Origin: Polytrichum commune
Taxonomy: Eukaryota > Streptophyta > Polytrichopsida > Polytrichales > Polytrichaceae
Reading direction: 5' to 3'
DNA: 64,000 nucleotides
Assembly (NCBI GenBank): GCA_950295325.1
Contig: OX485806.1
Location: 32,304,001-32,368,000, forward strand
Part shown: one piece after another, positions 34,680 through 46,900 of the stretch
Position numbering within the stretch: position 1 is the first letter of the stretch
How the letters are laid out: each line of letters starts with the position of its first letter
The notes under the pieces: model-generated
Told to the model about the DNA's origin: nothing
The model's input: the letters and a program-made list of their open reading frames with translations, nothing else
Database searches by the model: none
Translations under genes and position numbers: made by a program

Positions 34680-36520
34680 ATGCCATTTTTGAAATAAAAT
34701 CATTAAAAAATAACCATTTACATGCTATTTTAAAACAATCCACTACATTTTCACCCACACAACGGATGAGTTTACGTAGACACCATATATGCAATTCCCT
34801 AGCCCACCCGTGCCCAAGGGCCAAAAACCTTGTGGATATTATAGGGCGATGTGGTGGTGGGGGTGCGTGTAGTAGCTAAGCTACTTGACGTGGGTTTTGT
34901 GCATGTGAGGAGATAAAGATATGGGACCCATTCGCACAAGCAAGTGCCACCTCCGCCACTTTTCGGAGTCTTTCTTTTTTTATATCTCATGAAGTAACTT
35001 TTTTTAATCCTTCCCTTTTTTCCGTTATGCCCAATCCCGGCCACGGACAACTTAAAGGGAGCCGACACATGTCTCCACAAGTGCCAATAAATAGTTCGAG
35101 GTATAAATAGTATCTATAGTGCCACCGTTATTGGTAAAGTATCTAAGGGGTATGTAACACTAGGAACAAAACCCCGCCGCCATTGCAACACGAGTGATGG
35201 CGAACCTTTGAACTTTGAAAGTTTAGTAGATATAGTATAGACGGGTCTTGAGTGGCTTGTTTTTTTTGTAGTCGGGTCCCTCTAGATTCGATTGGTATGT
35301 GGGTCGGTGAGGATCAAAGAGTAAACATCGTGAAGACACGTGTTTAAAAGAGACTGAACCTGCATCTTTGAATTTCGGTCAACTACTCTATAGGCCATAG
35401 TGAACGTAATCGGGAGGACTTGTGTATCTAGTTGAGGAATCAACAAACGTGCACTTCTGATGACCGAAACTAAATTGAGGGAGGTCCGATTTTCAATCCA
35501 GCTTAATTTCGCGTACGTTTCACGGTAGATTTGTTACTGCAACACGACTTGTGTTGTGTATATCTAATTTGGTGAAGTGGGAGGACATGAGAAACGAACC
35601 AAAATAACGCCTACACGTACCTTTATGGAGATATAATATGTGTTGAGGAACCACGAGTCACTCAAATTAGAGTCGTAATGTTCGAGGAGGAGGCTTATAG
35701 CCAGCCTCTTCCCGAAATGCCGCCCTCTGGGACGGCCATGTCACCTCTTAGGGTTAGGGTTCTTTTGCACATGGTTTTGTCAAAGTTTTTGTCGTGTTTG
35801 TTTATTAGATTAAACGGTGTCACAAACAATTATGATGGAGAAGTAAACTCCGCCTGATACATTTGGAAATTTGCTAAGAATTAGATGTAAGCTTGTAAAT
35901 TCCATCCGTTGAACGAAATCGTGTCATTGAATCACAGTTGCTCGTGATTAGTGTAAGATATGAGAAACTTTTTGTTTTTTGCTTCCAGTATTTTGGATAG
36001 AAATGGAAACATGGATGAAAACATGACAAATTGTCGTTGGGCGTCATGAAAAATGTGGAAATAATAGTAATAATAATAATAACGTGTGCAGTATTGAAGA
36101 GCTTTTCAAGATAGAAGTCTCGCCACATAGCATTGCTAAGCTTCATGCCCCCCTCACCCTAGGCAAGAGGATGATGTGTCCAAAGGTCAGGAATAAGCAT
36201 GTTGTGATACTGGAAAAATAAAACCATGGCATAAAGCTTAGTATTGTAACAAGGTTCTCATGGAATATGGCATCTCTTTTATTTAGATTGGGTGAGGGAG
36301 CATGAGGCTTACCAAGGTCATGCATTTGGTTCTCTCACTTCAATGAATCTAAGTTTTGTGTTTGTCAAATATGGCTACAACCGAGTCTGTTTGCCATGGT
36401 TTCCATGCTCAAATTGTTCCTTCCAGGGTCCAAAACATTCATACATCAAGATCATGCAGTGCTCTTCACATTTTTAACCCAAAGCGTTCCAACCAACCGA
36501 CAATAAACTTACAAAATCAA
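34680..36520. other. Intergenic with L-type repeat (about 35270-35600)
   Basis: GTATGTGGGTCGGTGAGGAT, GTGTTTAAAAGAGACTGAAC, GTGAACGTAATCGGGAGGAC and GTTACTGCAACACGACTTGT recur, with changes, at 18840-18975, 22870-23130, 38690-38930 (reversed) and 50950-51240. This L-type repeat shares its layout with the K family (species-wide retro-like or Helitron-like origin cannot be told). The rest shows no gene. Confidence 0.5.
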
Positions 36521-36526
36521 CCATAG

Positions 36527-37200
36527 GAGAGTGCATGACATGGCAAGATGTGGTAGCAATGAGAGATCCGCCTACTTAAGCCAATATGTGGGACATAAAC
36601 CCAAAGTTTCATGCTCATGGACATATCTGCTCATGGACCAAAACCCAAGTTTCAGCTACAAATGTTTACAAACGTTTGTTGATTATAAACTAAATAATTG
36701 GTCAAAGGAGAGTAGATGATAGGTTGCAATAGTGTCGAGACACGATTCAACTATTCAATGCATGTGTGGAGTGTAATCGGTGTTGCCATGAATAACAAAA
36801 TGTTTTAGCTAAACATGTTGACAAGGGATTTACAAACGCTTGTTGGTCACAAACTACATAACTAGTAAGAAGACAATGGATGATGAGTTGTGGTAGCAAT
36901 TAGGCATGCACCCACTCAAGCCATGTACAAAACATAACCGGTACCCTCATGAACATAATCGGGAGGTTACAACTTTCTCCATGGATGAAGAACACATGGG
37001 AGCTGTTGGAAGCGCACTATACTAACCAATAAGAGGAGAGTGAACAATGAACTACACAATAACAATGAAACATCCACCTCCTCAAGTTGTTTAAAGGGCA
37101 TAGCCAATATGCTTGTGAATTATAAATGAATGAATTGCTCTTTGCATGGATAGAAAAGCATATGGGAGTTGCTAGAAGTGGTTTCCACTCGAAGTGGTGA
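36527..37200. repeat. Imperfect tandem array, unit about 160-180 bp
   Basis: Unit starts at about 36527 (GAGAGTGCATGACATGG), 36708 (GAGAGTAGATGATAGG), 36869 (GAAGACAATGGATGATGAG) and 37036 (GAGAGTGAACAATGAAC); spacings 181, 161 and 167. Units share TTTACAAACGCTTGTTGG and CACCTACTCAAGCCA-like words. A further related unit is at 50615-50750 (GAGAGTGAATGATGAGCC). Confidence 0.65.
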
Positions 37201-37524
37201 TTGAATTATTGAGCGGTAATGGGAGTAACCAACTATTCTAAAGAAGCCCGTCATAGAGTTTGTGTAGTAGTTTATTTTGTCACTGTAGGATATGGGTTCT
37301 TGTATGCATCGATATTAAGGGACATAAGTTGTTTGCTCATGGAGATACACAAGAGGCTATAGGTAATTTATTTTTTATGTGTGGATAGAAAAGCACAAGG
37401 AAGGTGTTGAATTTGGCCTTCGCTGCGATGAGTGACCAGTAATTGAGCAAGAATGGAAGTGAACAACTTATACTTGATTGTATTGTGATTAGATATAGAT
37501 GTAAGAACTGGCCTAAAAAAGACA

Positions 37525-37760
37525 TTTATTTAAAGAAGATTGGACTACATGCTCAAAATACGCTAACCATTCTAAGCTCAATAGTACTCAACACGATGGG
37601 AGAGGGATCGAGGAGGAGGGGACCTATATAACCAATCAATGAGCACAAGAATCTTCACTTTGATATTCGATAAGCTATGCATATGCGCTCCAACCATTAT
37701 TTGCCAAACGGCTACGGACTTGTTTTGGATTCGCTAACTTAATCATCTCGCACTAATTGT
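37525..37760 (-). repeat. K-family repeat, minus orientation
   Basis: TTGGACTACATGCTCAAAAT, ACCATTCTAAGCTCAATAGT, GACCTATATAACCAATCAAT, CACAAGAATCTTCACTTTGA and CATCTCGCACTAATTGTGTG in the family order. Confidence 0.7.
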
Positions 37761-37799
37761 GTGTTTCATATGCTAACTTACGAGAACTTAGAGGCATCC

Positions 37800-40700
37800 A
37801 TCTAATAAGTTAAGGCACGTCCACCTCTTAATCTCGCCCCTAGGGTTTGTACGTTGCCGTGGAGTTAGTACAGCACTTTTTGTCATCAAGGCTAATGATG
37901 GGTTTCCTGTGCACCTCGGTATTCGTGAAGCAATTATAGTCCAAAAATCATTCAGATGCTGCCATGGGAGTACGTACGGTCCCCGAGTGCTAGCTTAAGT
38001 TAATTCCGCAACCTTGCACCTAAATTAAGTTGCTTAATTGTGCCTCAACTCTCTTCTAGGTCGCAGCTCTGCTCATGCAGACGCCGCAGCAAAATAATCG
38101 ATCGTCGTGAAATGGACAACCCTCAAACCCCGACTGCGAGGCTTGATGGGTTTGATGTGTTGCTGGTTCTGCAAGTTTGGAAGTGTGGCGAAAGCTTTTT
38201 CAGGCGCTCGAGTTTTTGGATTTTTGGGGTTTAGATCTGACTCTACTGTCGTGATGCCGTTCTAGTTCGTACGGCTTGAACTTTGAGTGTGTGTGGTGTC
38301 GCCGCTAAACGCAAGAATCTCACTTTCCTTTCGAGCCAAAACAGTCTCTTTACGATGCGCAACCAGATTCGATCATATGTGATTTGATTGACGTGGACAA
38401 TCAGGTATGGGAAAGAGAACACGTTTTACCAGGAAGTCGATTAGCATCCGCAGAGAACTCTGCATGTGGTTCTCATAATTTCTGAAGAGTTTTCAGTTCA
38501 CGAGTTTCGATCATGCTTCGTGACAAAAGTTTGAACCTCGGATGTAAGTTTCGGGTTTGGCGCTGGCAGACTAGTTCACTCTCAAGGTATGTGGGGTGTT
38601 GTTCGGTTTGTTTTTCATGTTTGGTTCCAACTTCTACCGATGAGATTTACACAACGAAACTTGTGTTGCGTTAGCAAATCTACGATGGAGCATCAGGAAA
38701 AATCGGGTTGAAAATCGGTCCTGTCCTAATTTAGTTATGGGTTATTGGAAGTGCATATTTGTTGACTTCTTAACTGAAGGGATAGGTCCTCTCAATTGTG
38801 TTCACTAGTGAGGGTGGAGTATTCAATAAAACTTGAAGATGTAGTCCAATCTCTATAAACATGTACCTTTATGGTGTTTGTTCTTTGATCCTCACTTAAC
38901 CATAACCCAAATCAAATACAAGGGTCCAATTAAATAACTGAATCACACCCACATACCTTACTAAGCAGTCTTCGATATGCTTCCCTTGTTGCCGTCAAGC
39001 TAACCACACTCCGCCACTCTAGAAAATTAGTTGGTTTAAAACCATTTTGATGTACTTTCAGTCCCATTAGCCTTTGTGACTTCTTGGACTTCAAAATCAA
39101 CTTCATTTCATTCAAAATCACCTGCATCACAAAAATTGGTCACCACTTGGCGAGGATTGACTACTTCAATAATTTTGCAAGTTAGATGTCATTTTTGTTC
39201 AACACTATGCTTAGGGTTTGGCGTCTTGTGATTCCTGGTTAGACCACTCACAAGTTAGGCCTAACACCAAAACAAGGGCGTCATTTCAGACCCATCATGA
39301 CCTTTTCCAGTGACTTGTGGCGCAAGTTCTACACAACATGCAAATCATGGTGAAAGAGTTGAATAGTTTTGGACTCAAAGACAAATTGCTGCTTCAAAAT
39401 GGCTCTATTGCTTACTCGTGATTGAGTACACCTGCGTACCACGGATGCAAACTTCAAGCAATTGGCAACAAGAAGAGGAATAATGGGGCCAAGATTTAGT
39501 CATATGTAGTTGACTATCTCATGATGTGAACTGAAACAATCGGTGTCGAATCTTTCACACTCAGTTCTTGAAGATAGTTTCATTGGAACTGCCACAAACC
39601 CATGAAGCTGTGGTGGATTAAATTTTATTTCTTGAAAATGCTACCAACCATCCCAGAGTGGACTAGCCTCGAATGGACACCATTGCTAGTTCAACATATT
39701 GCTGGTTCAACAGTTAAACATGCTATTTTCGGGGTTAAGGTGAATACTGTTTGAATTGTTGAAATGCTGCACACAGATTTCCTTGACTGATTTTCTTTCA
39801 GACCTGGTATATGTGCGTTGTTAAAAACCATTTAAGATGATATTTAATTCAAGGACTACGCCACCTTGACAACAACTGCACCAAAAATTTAAAGAGACCT
39901 TTTTTTCTAAGGCCAGGTGAGATCAACAGGCAGGGTAAGAAAATTTCTCCAGAGACTAGAAGTTGGGACACATGCTTTCAGGTAAACAAACATGTAGATA
40001 TCCTGCAGCTCAATTCTACAAGCCCAAATTTCTCAGTAGGATAATGGTGCCACACAGACAAAACTTCTGACAAGGGTTGGCTGGGGGAAAGTTCCAGAGA
40101 ACCAAACTAAACAATTTTAATGCATTGTCACGACATGCCATAATCAGATTCCATTTCATACTAGAAACAACTCAGGAAACACTGAACATCCTTTTAGACG
40201 TTTTCAACAAAGATATACCTCATCAGGCTACATTATGCAATCAAACAATTTGACATCCTAAAGAAACAGAAAGAACCAGCAACCGAAGATTCTTGGCAAC
40301 AACAGCTGCTAAGAATCTAACTCTCATGTAGGAGTTGTGTTAAATTTTTGTAGAATCAGTAGAAAGTACAACCCAAGATGGTCATTTGGAGACATCCTGA
40401 TATATAAATCTAAACGCTCCATATACCTTCAATGATACGGAGCGTGTACACCAATCATCAACGAATCCTCTCCCTACGATTATTTGACAGAATCTCCATC
40501 CCTGTAACTTAGGAAAATATGCAGTAAGCTAGTGATCTGTTTAAATTTGAGTGGACTCCAATGGGAAATGAATCCATAAGCTAAGCTAAGCTAAGAAAAC
40601 CACTAAAAAATACATGTGAGTTCAAAAGTTACTCTACTTGGCTCACTGAGCAACTGCAACAACAGCAGCAATAACGCAGCTGATGTCCATTGAGACCACT

Positions 40701-40956
40701 TCTAGAAATACAATTGTGACCAAGTTTTAAGTAGATTGAATAGACTACAAAGTGTAATTGACTGGCTTAGCTCATAAACAATGCCAGGTGGTAAAGCTCA
40801 TGAGAAAATTGGTGAAAATGTTCCGGACATACCAGCAGGTATATTTGAATGTTGGGATTCTTACGGGGGCTGATAATAGGCGGCTTTGAAAATAATGGTA
40901 GATAAAACCAACCTACCAACTGTTGCAAAATGTGAGTTGTTTTCCTCCAAAATCCA
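37800..40956. other. Unassigned DNA downstream of the chloroplast-protein gene
   Basis: The part nearest 40,956 must contain the 3' untranslated region of the minus-strand gene, but I cannot place its polyadenylation site with confidence (complements of AATAAA are scarce; one is near 39625). An L-type repeat lies at about 38690-38930. No other protein-coding frame is recognisable. Confidence 0.45.
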
Positions 40957-43900
40957 TCAAAGTCGGGGTCCACGAATTGCCTCAGCCTCCTTTTGCACTT
41001 CTAATTCGGATCCAGTTGGCAAGGATGGTGGCTCCCAGGTTGAATTATTACTAATTTCTAATGAATCTTCAGAAGCGGGAGGTTCCAGAACCTCAGCTAC
41101 TGGGGACGGAGGAGGGGAGCCATCATCTTCTGTTGCTTGAAGACCCGTCAGTCGTGCAAGATCCACCCATTGCTGCACTCACAAGAAACATTCAGGTAAG
41201 CAGCCTTAAATGGACACTTTTCTCTCTACGTCCACTTCTTGTGGGACATGTAACATGCAATTAGTGTAAGATGATTAGCAAATCCAAATCATGCAAGTGG
41301 CCATTTTCCTCATAATTTTGGAGCTCATACGAATATCTTCTTCATTGTCATAAGTAAAGATTCTTGAGATCAAATGGTCAATTAGGTCCCCCCCAATTCT
41401 GTTGACTATTGAGCCTAAAATGGTTAACCATTTTGGCACACGTGTTTTCGGTTTCCGTTCTTAGATCCACACCTAACCAAACTCCACTCAAATGTAGGTG
41501 TCCATATTTTAGAGGTGTTGGACTAACACTGGTCTACGTTATATCAGACTTGGACACTCGAAGAAAGATAGCATCTTATGAGTAGAGTTAACATTATAGT
41601 AATCCTTTGTTTTAAGAGAATCCAGATCCTCTAAGTGGGTTTTAGGGACAAGAGATGAGTTTATCTGAAAAGTAAAAGCACTTTGAGAATTTCCTATGTG
41701 TAACTTGTGCCTAAATCATGGACCCTCTTTTAGACTTGGAATATACCTCTAGACTTTCTAGAAAATATAAAACAAAATGGTTCTTGATAAATCAAGAAAA
41801 ATACCAAAAAGAATGAGAAATACCTGGGTACCCCAATATGAATTTCCAATACGGGCAGCAAATGATAGTACACTCCCTGCTAATGGTTGAGAGGCCAAAA
41901 AATAGTCTGCAACCCAGTGCTCCACAAGTCCAGCTATTGCCTGCACCCATCCTCAGACTTGCATGAATAAATGTACACTTTGGTGTATGAAAAGTACTGC
42001 TTATAACGATTTAATTTGAGCTTTGGCTACACCAAGTAGTAGCCATCCACAATATTAAGGGCCTCACACCAATTGAAAATGGCATGTTAGCATTATCATT
42101 GTTAGCACTTATCCTCTTATCATTTAAGAATTCCTATGTCCACACCTGGTAGTAAACTTTAACCTTGCCTTCCTTAGTTGTTCCATGGACATATAAAACA
42201 CCACCTGATTTTGAGCCAAAAATTGAGACTTAACAACAAGAGCTAATGATGAGTTAGCACTAAGTGGTAGCTTACCACTTTGCTTGACATCAAGTGACAT
42301 ATCATATGCCACATGAGATTTAATAGAAACCCCAACATAAGGTGTGGACATGTTCTATGTTTGTTACTTTCTAACATTGTCTTACCACTACCTCACCACT
42401 TGGCGTAGCCAAACCCTAAGCCATTTGAAGTGTAATTGAAGTTAGAGTGCTAACAACATCACAAAATTCTCAATTGTGAAATTGGTTCATAACAGTTATG
42501 TTAAAATTACACCTGGTGGTGTATAACGTGATTATGTCCCAACACATTTATTACACTTAGATTATAATTTTTATAGTATAAAGTGACATGTGAGGATATA
42601 AAATTGCAATTGATACGAAATTAATTGATAGTATACGATGTTGTTCAATACTTGATTGTTTCATCATGATAATTTTTGGGGGGAGTGCAGGAAATCTGAC
42701 CTGGTACCGCAGATTGGCAGATAGCCCAAGGAAAGACCCATATACGAATGCAGTCTTAAAAATTGGTGAGCGCTTAGTCAAAGGTTTTTTGGTCAGTTCG
42801 GGGTTCATGACTTTCCGAGCAGCCCATACACCATTGGACACTGAAAGTGTGCCGATACTTGAAATGAAACCAACACCAAAAAGCTTCATGCCACCAAGAA
42901 TCACAGCAAGCGCTCTTGTCTGAAGGTCAAAACTTTCTCCTACTCGCGCTCTTTGGAAAGCATTATCAGGCACAGATCCAAGCAACCCCCTTAATCCTTC
43001 AAAAGCTCCAGCTCCAGGCCCCTGTAAGAAGATTCCACCTTTCTCATGACAAACCCAACTTTTGTTGCAAAACTGGGCATCATAAAATATAGTGACAAAA
43101 GTCCTCTAGAAAACATGCCTCAGAAATGCTAAAAAATAAAATCTAAAGTTGCAAGTAACAAGCTACAAAATCTATATAGTCCAAAATGGCTCGACAACTG
43201 AAGCAACTGAAGTTTGAAGAGAAAAGACATGAAAGTAACCCCTGAATGACTACAAGGCCCTGAGGAGTAAAGCATTTTCTAAGACATGCTCTAAAATAAC
43301 ATGTCCAAGGGTCTCTTGAGAACTTTTAAAGGAGAAGTTGTGAGGCACCATCAAAGGATCACATCCACATGGTTAATAATATGAAAACTACTTTTCGTCC
43401 TAACTTTCAAAGTGAATTGGTTCTAAAATTCATCATAATTTACAAATGCCATCGTTTAAATGAGAAACTTGATGTGATTGGTTGAAAATACAAACACTAT
43501 AGATTGGTGGAAATTTGAAGGCATAATATGATTTTGAGTGTTCAAATAATCAAAATGCTCGAGACGTGAGCACATGAGGTATAGAGTATAACCATGGATG
43601 CAATTTCATGATCAAGCATTTGGAAGTGATCAATGAATTCAATAGTTATGTTGGGGAAGAAAATTTGTTTGAAACACTTCAAACCACTGATTACCCATAA
43701 TTGTTTTCTAGACAGCCCTCATAAGGATTTAGAAAAACGGCAAAAACACAGCCAGAAGTGCAAAATACCTGAGCATCTAACGTCCTGAAGGAGAGAGTGG
43801 GTGCTGGCAACCACACTGTGAAAAAGTCAACAACAGCCCCCCGCACAGAGTCTGTGATGACATACTCAATCTCTTTCCAAAAGCGGTCCCCTCGCCGTTC

Positions 43901-46900
43901 ATATTGCGCTATTAAAGTAGTTGTTATAGAAATAGTTTCCTCAATTGCTAGCCTTTGCAAAAACCGTGGATCTGCAAGCCATCTTTCTCTCAAGCCCTGC
44001 AATCAAAATTTGTTAGATAAGTAATCCAGGATGTGTAAATTGTGTAACACTCTCACAAATCTCACAAAGCAGTATGAACTTAATACGTCCACCTGTAAAT
44101 TTACCTCAATAACACATTTATTCAATATTTGAGTCACCCATCATGGAACAATCCCTACTACTTGATACACATACACCACCTGCATGCAAGAAAATTTAGA
44201 GCATACTGCAGCAGATCATATAAATGAAGCAGAAAGAGGGTTTTTATATTCTTAGAGCTGCCATGTGATCTTTTTTCAATGACAGGCCACGTGTGAGAGC
44301 AACCGATACCTGATAACGGCGGGTAAGTTCAGCAATAATTGGGTGTTGGTCTAGCTCAAAAAAGCTTTTAAGAACTTCTGGATCTACTAGTCCTCTATCA
44401 AGTCCTGCCTGCATGTCCTGCTCCACACAGAAAAAACACAAAGTTGTTATCTACAGTGTATAAAGTAAGCAACTCTAAAATGGACAATTTCAGCTCTGCA
44501 CCCACTTCTCCTAAGAAATTTAAAATCTCATTTAGTACAAGATGATTAGCAAATCCAAATCAAGGCCATAGCCATTTCTCTCAGAATTTTTGAAGCTCAT
44601 ATGAATGTCATATTCATCATCAAAGTGAAAATTACTCCAATCTGTTTTTGAAAGATGTCTTTTTGGTGTCCGTTTTTAAATCCACACCTAACCACATACC
44701 ACTCAAATATAGGTATGTAACAAAAGGCAAGTAGTTACAAGGGCAAGAACCCAAAAAAGTGTGAATTGAAACAAACCTGAGGCAATGCATCCCGGCGCAT
44801 CCCAGCAGCATCCATGACACGGGCAACTTCTGCACGATCAAAACAGTTTCTATTGCATGCTTTGGCTGCAGAGTACCACAGAAAGTCCGCCTGCAGTGAA
44901 TTATGAGTAGCTTATTAGGTGAATATCTCGACTCGTGAATTATGAGCAGCTTATTAGGTGATTACAATCAGCAATGGCATTCATAAATTAGTGTATTGTA
45001 TATTGATCATATTCTGAGATCTCAAGGAGTGGAAGCAGCAATAGTATATCATATCAACGACACCATTTTTTAGTTTCTTGGGGTTACAATGGTAGATGTA
45101 TGTAAAAATCACCTCTGGAACATTGCCTTCTTTCCTGATCCGCTGTCGTTCTGGGTTTAATAGCACCACCGCCTGTGTCCTCTTTTTCAGCTTTTTCTGG
45201 ACTCTAGCAGGCAGCCCTGTCCCTCTTGAACCATATAATATATGCGATGCCCCAGTAATCACAATCAGCAACCCAAAGGATCCTCCATCGGACATGCCTT
45301 TTTCAATCACCTGCACACAAACAACAGCCAGATTTGGTCATATTTTCGGAGCAACCTATTTAGATGGAGGTTTAGGTCCTTCACCATGCACCAAAAGTAA
45401 TTCCAGTCTCATTATTAACGGGTATCCTGTCTTCATGGATTTCGCTGATTTGACTAAATACAGTAATCTGGATTTCTTCATGGAAGACAAGAACATAAGA
45501 GATTGGTTTGCTTTAAGAAAGAAAAATAATAATAGAGCTATCCTCTAACTCAACATGACTTTTGGTCAGGAGTTTGTTGTTTTGCATATAACACCTTCCA
45601 TGTTCCATAAGTTTGCCTTGCATGCTCGGAGGTAGTGTGAAGGTTTGGACAAATAACATTCTATATCAGTTCATTGAGGGTCAAACTCATTTTGGCATGC
45701 CAAGAGGTGCTAGAGAATGAGTTTGGCCCAAAATGAAGCGAAATAGATTGCTCTTCATGCAAATTCAAACACTACCTCTGAGCATGCATCACAAGTGGAA
45801 GATAATTATTTAATTTGTGTGTAAAGCAACCAATGGAAAATCATAGTGGACAAACTCCCGTTGAGTTGAAGGATAACTGATAGCCTATCTGTGTTACTAA
45901 ATTCCCAAACAATTGACAAGATTCACATAATGTCCGTGGTGTTCACAATACTAAGTGCTATCAAATGAGACAAGTGATAACTAAGTGAAAATAAATAAAC
46001 AACTCCTGTCGGACCAAGTCGCACCTTGGTCATCACATGATCCGCTACAATTCGGGCCTGGGAATATTGATAGGGGCCAGTTCCATAGGGATTGGATGAA
46101 TTTGAGATCACATCCGCGAGAGCTAATTGATCCATAAGGGGCATAGAAGCAGCTGCAAAACCTCCTCCGATTGGTGGCACATATTTCTTCTTGTCTGCCT
46201 CATTCAGTCCTTGAATTCCTTTGGCTTGAATTGTGCGGATAACCTGGGAAACAGAAGGTGAAATTTCCAAGTTGACCATTTATGAACCTTGCCGATGCAG
46301 ATCGTGCAAGAGACAATAGCCTATATGAAAATTGCAATACTGCAACAGTGCCATTGCGATTTTGACATTCTAATAAGACCACCTTCAGCAACAATCTTCC
46401 TTTCTTATAAATATCAAGCCCAAAGCTTGATTGGGGCTCATCTCCATCTTGCAAGTGGTTCCATTCTCCACCAAGCCATGCTAGTGTTACCCGCTAACAG
46501 TTCATGCAATTTTTACATGTCTTGGAGCCTATATTGTCTCAAATTGATTTTGACACTTTGAAACGTTCATGATGCACAAGTAATGCACATCAAATCTTAA
46601 GTGAATGATACTTGATCCGAGGACATCAATCATCCATAAAACAAATTACTTATAAATGTCTTAATCTAATTACATTTTCACTGGAACTAACGGTTCTTTT
46701 CATATCAGCCATAAATAGCCAATATATACTCTCATGTTTTGATACATCATAAACCTAATCATTGTGGGGATCACCGGGACAACCGGTCACCCTAAAAGTT
46801 GTGGATACTGAGGAGTTTGGCGAGCCTAGTAGGGGAGGAACAATGTGCAATATAGTTCCTCCAGTTACAGCCATTAAAAAGAGTCCTTTTTAATTGAGGC

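Noticed and set aside
40767-40956. Extra coding exon just downstream of the chloroplast-protein gene
   Set aside because: The last exon ends in frame at TGA (40957-40959) after a family-like C-terminus; the downstream frame has no similarity and would need readthrough.
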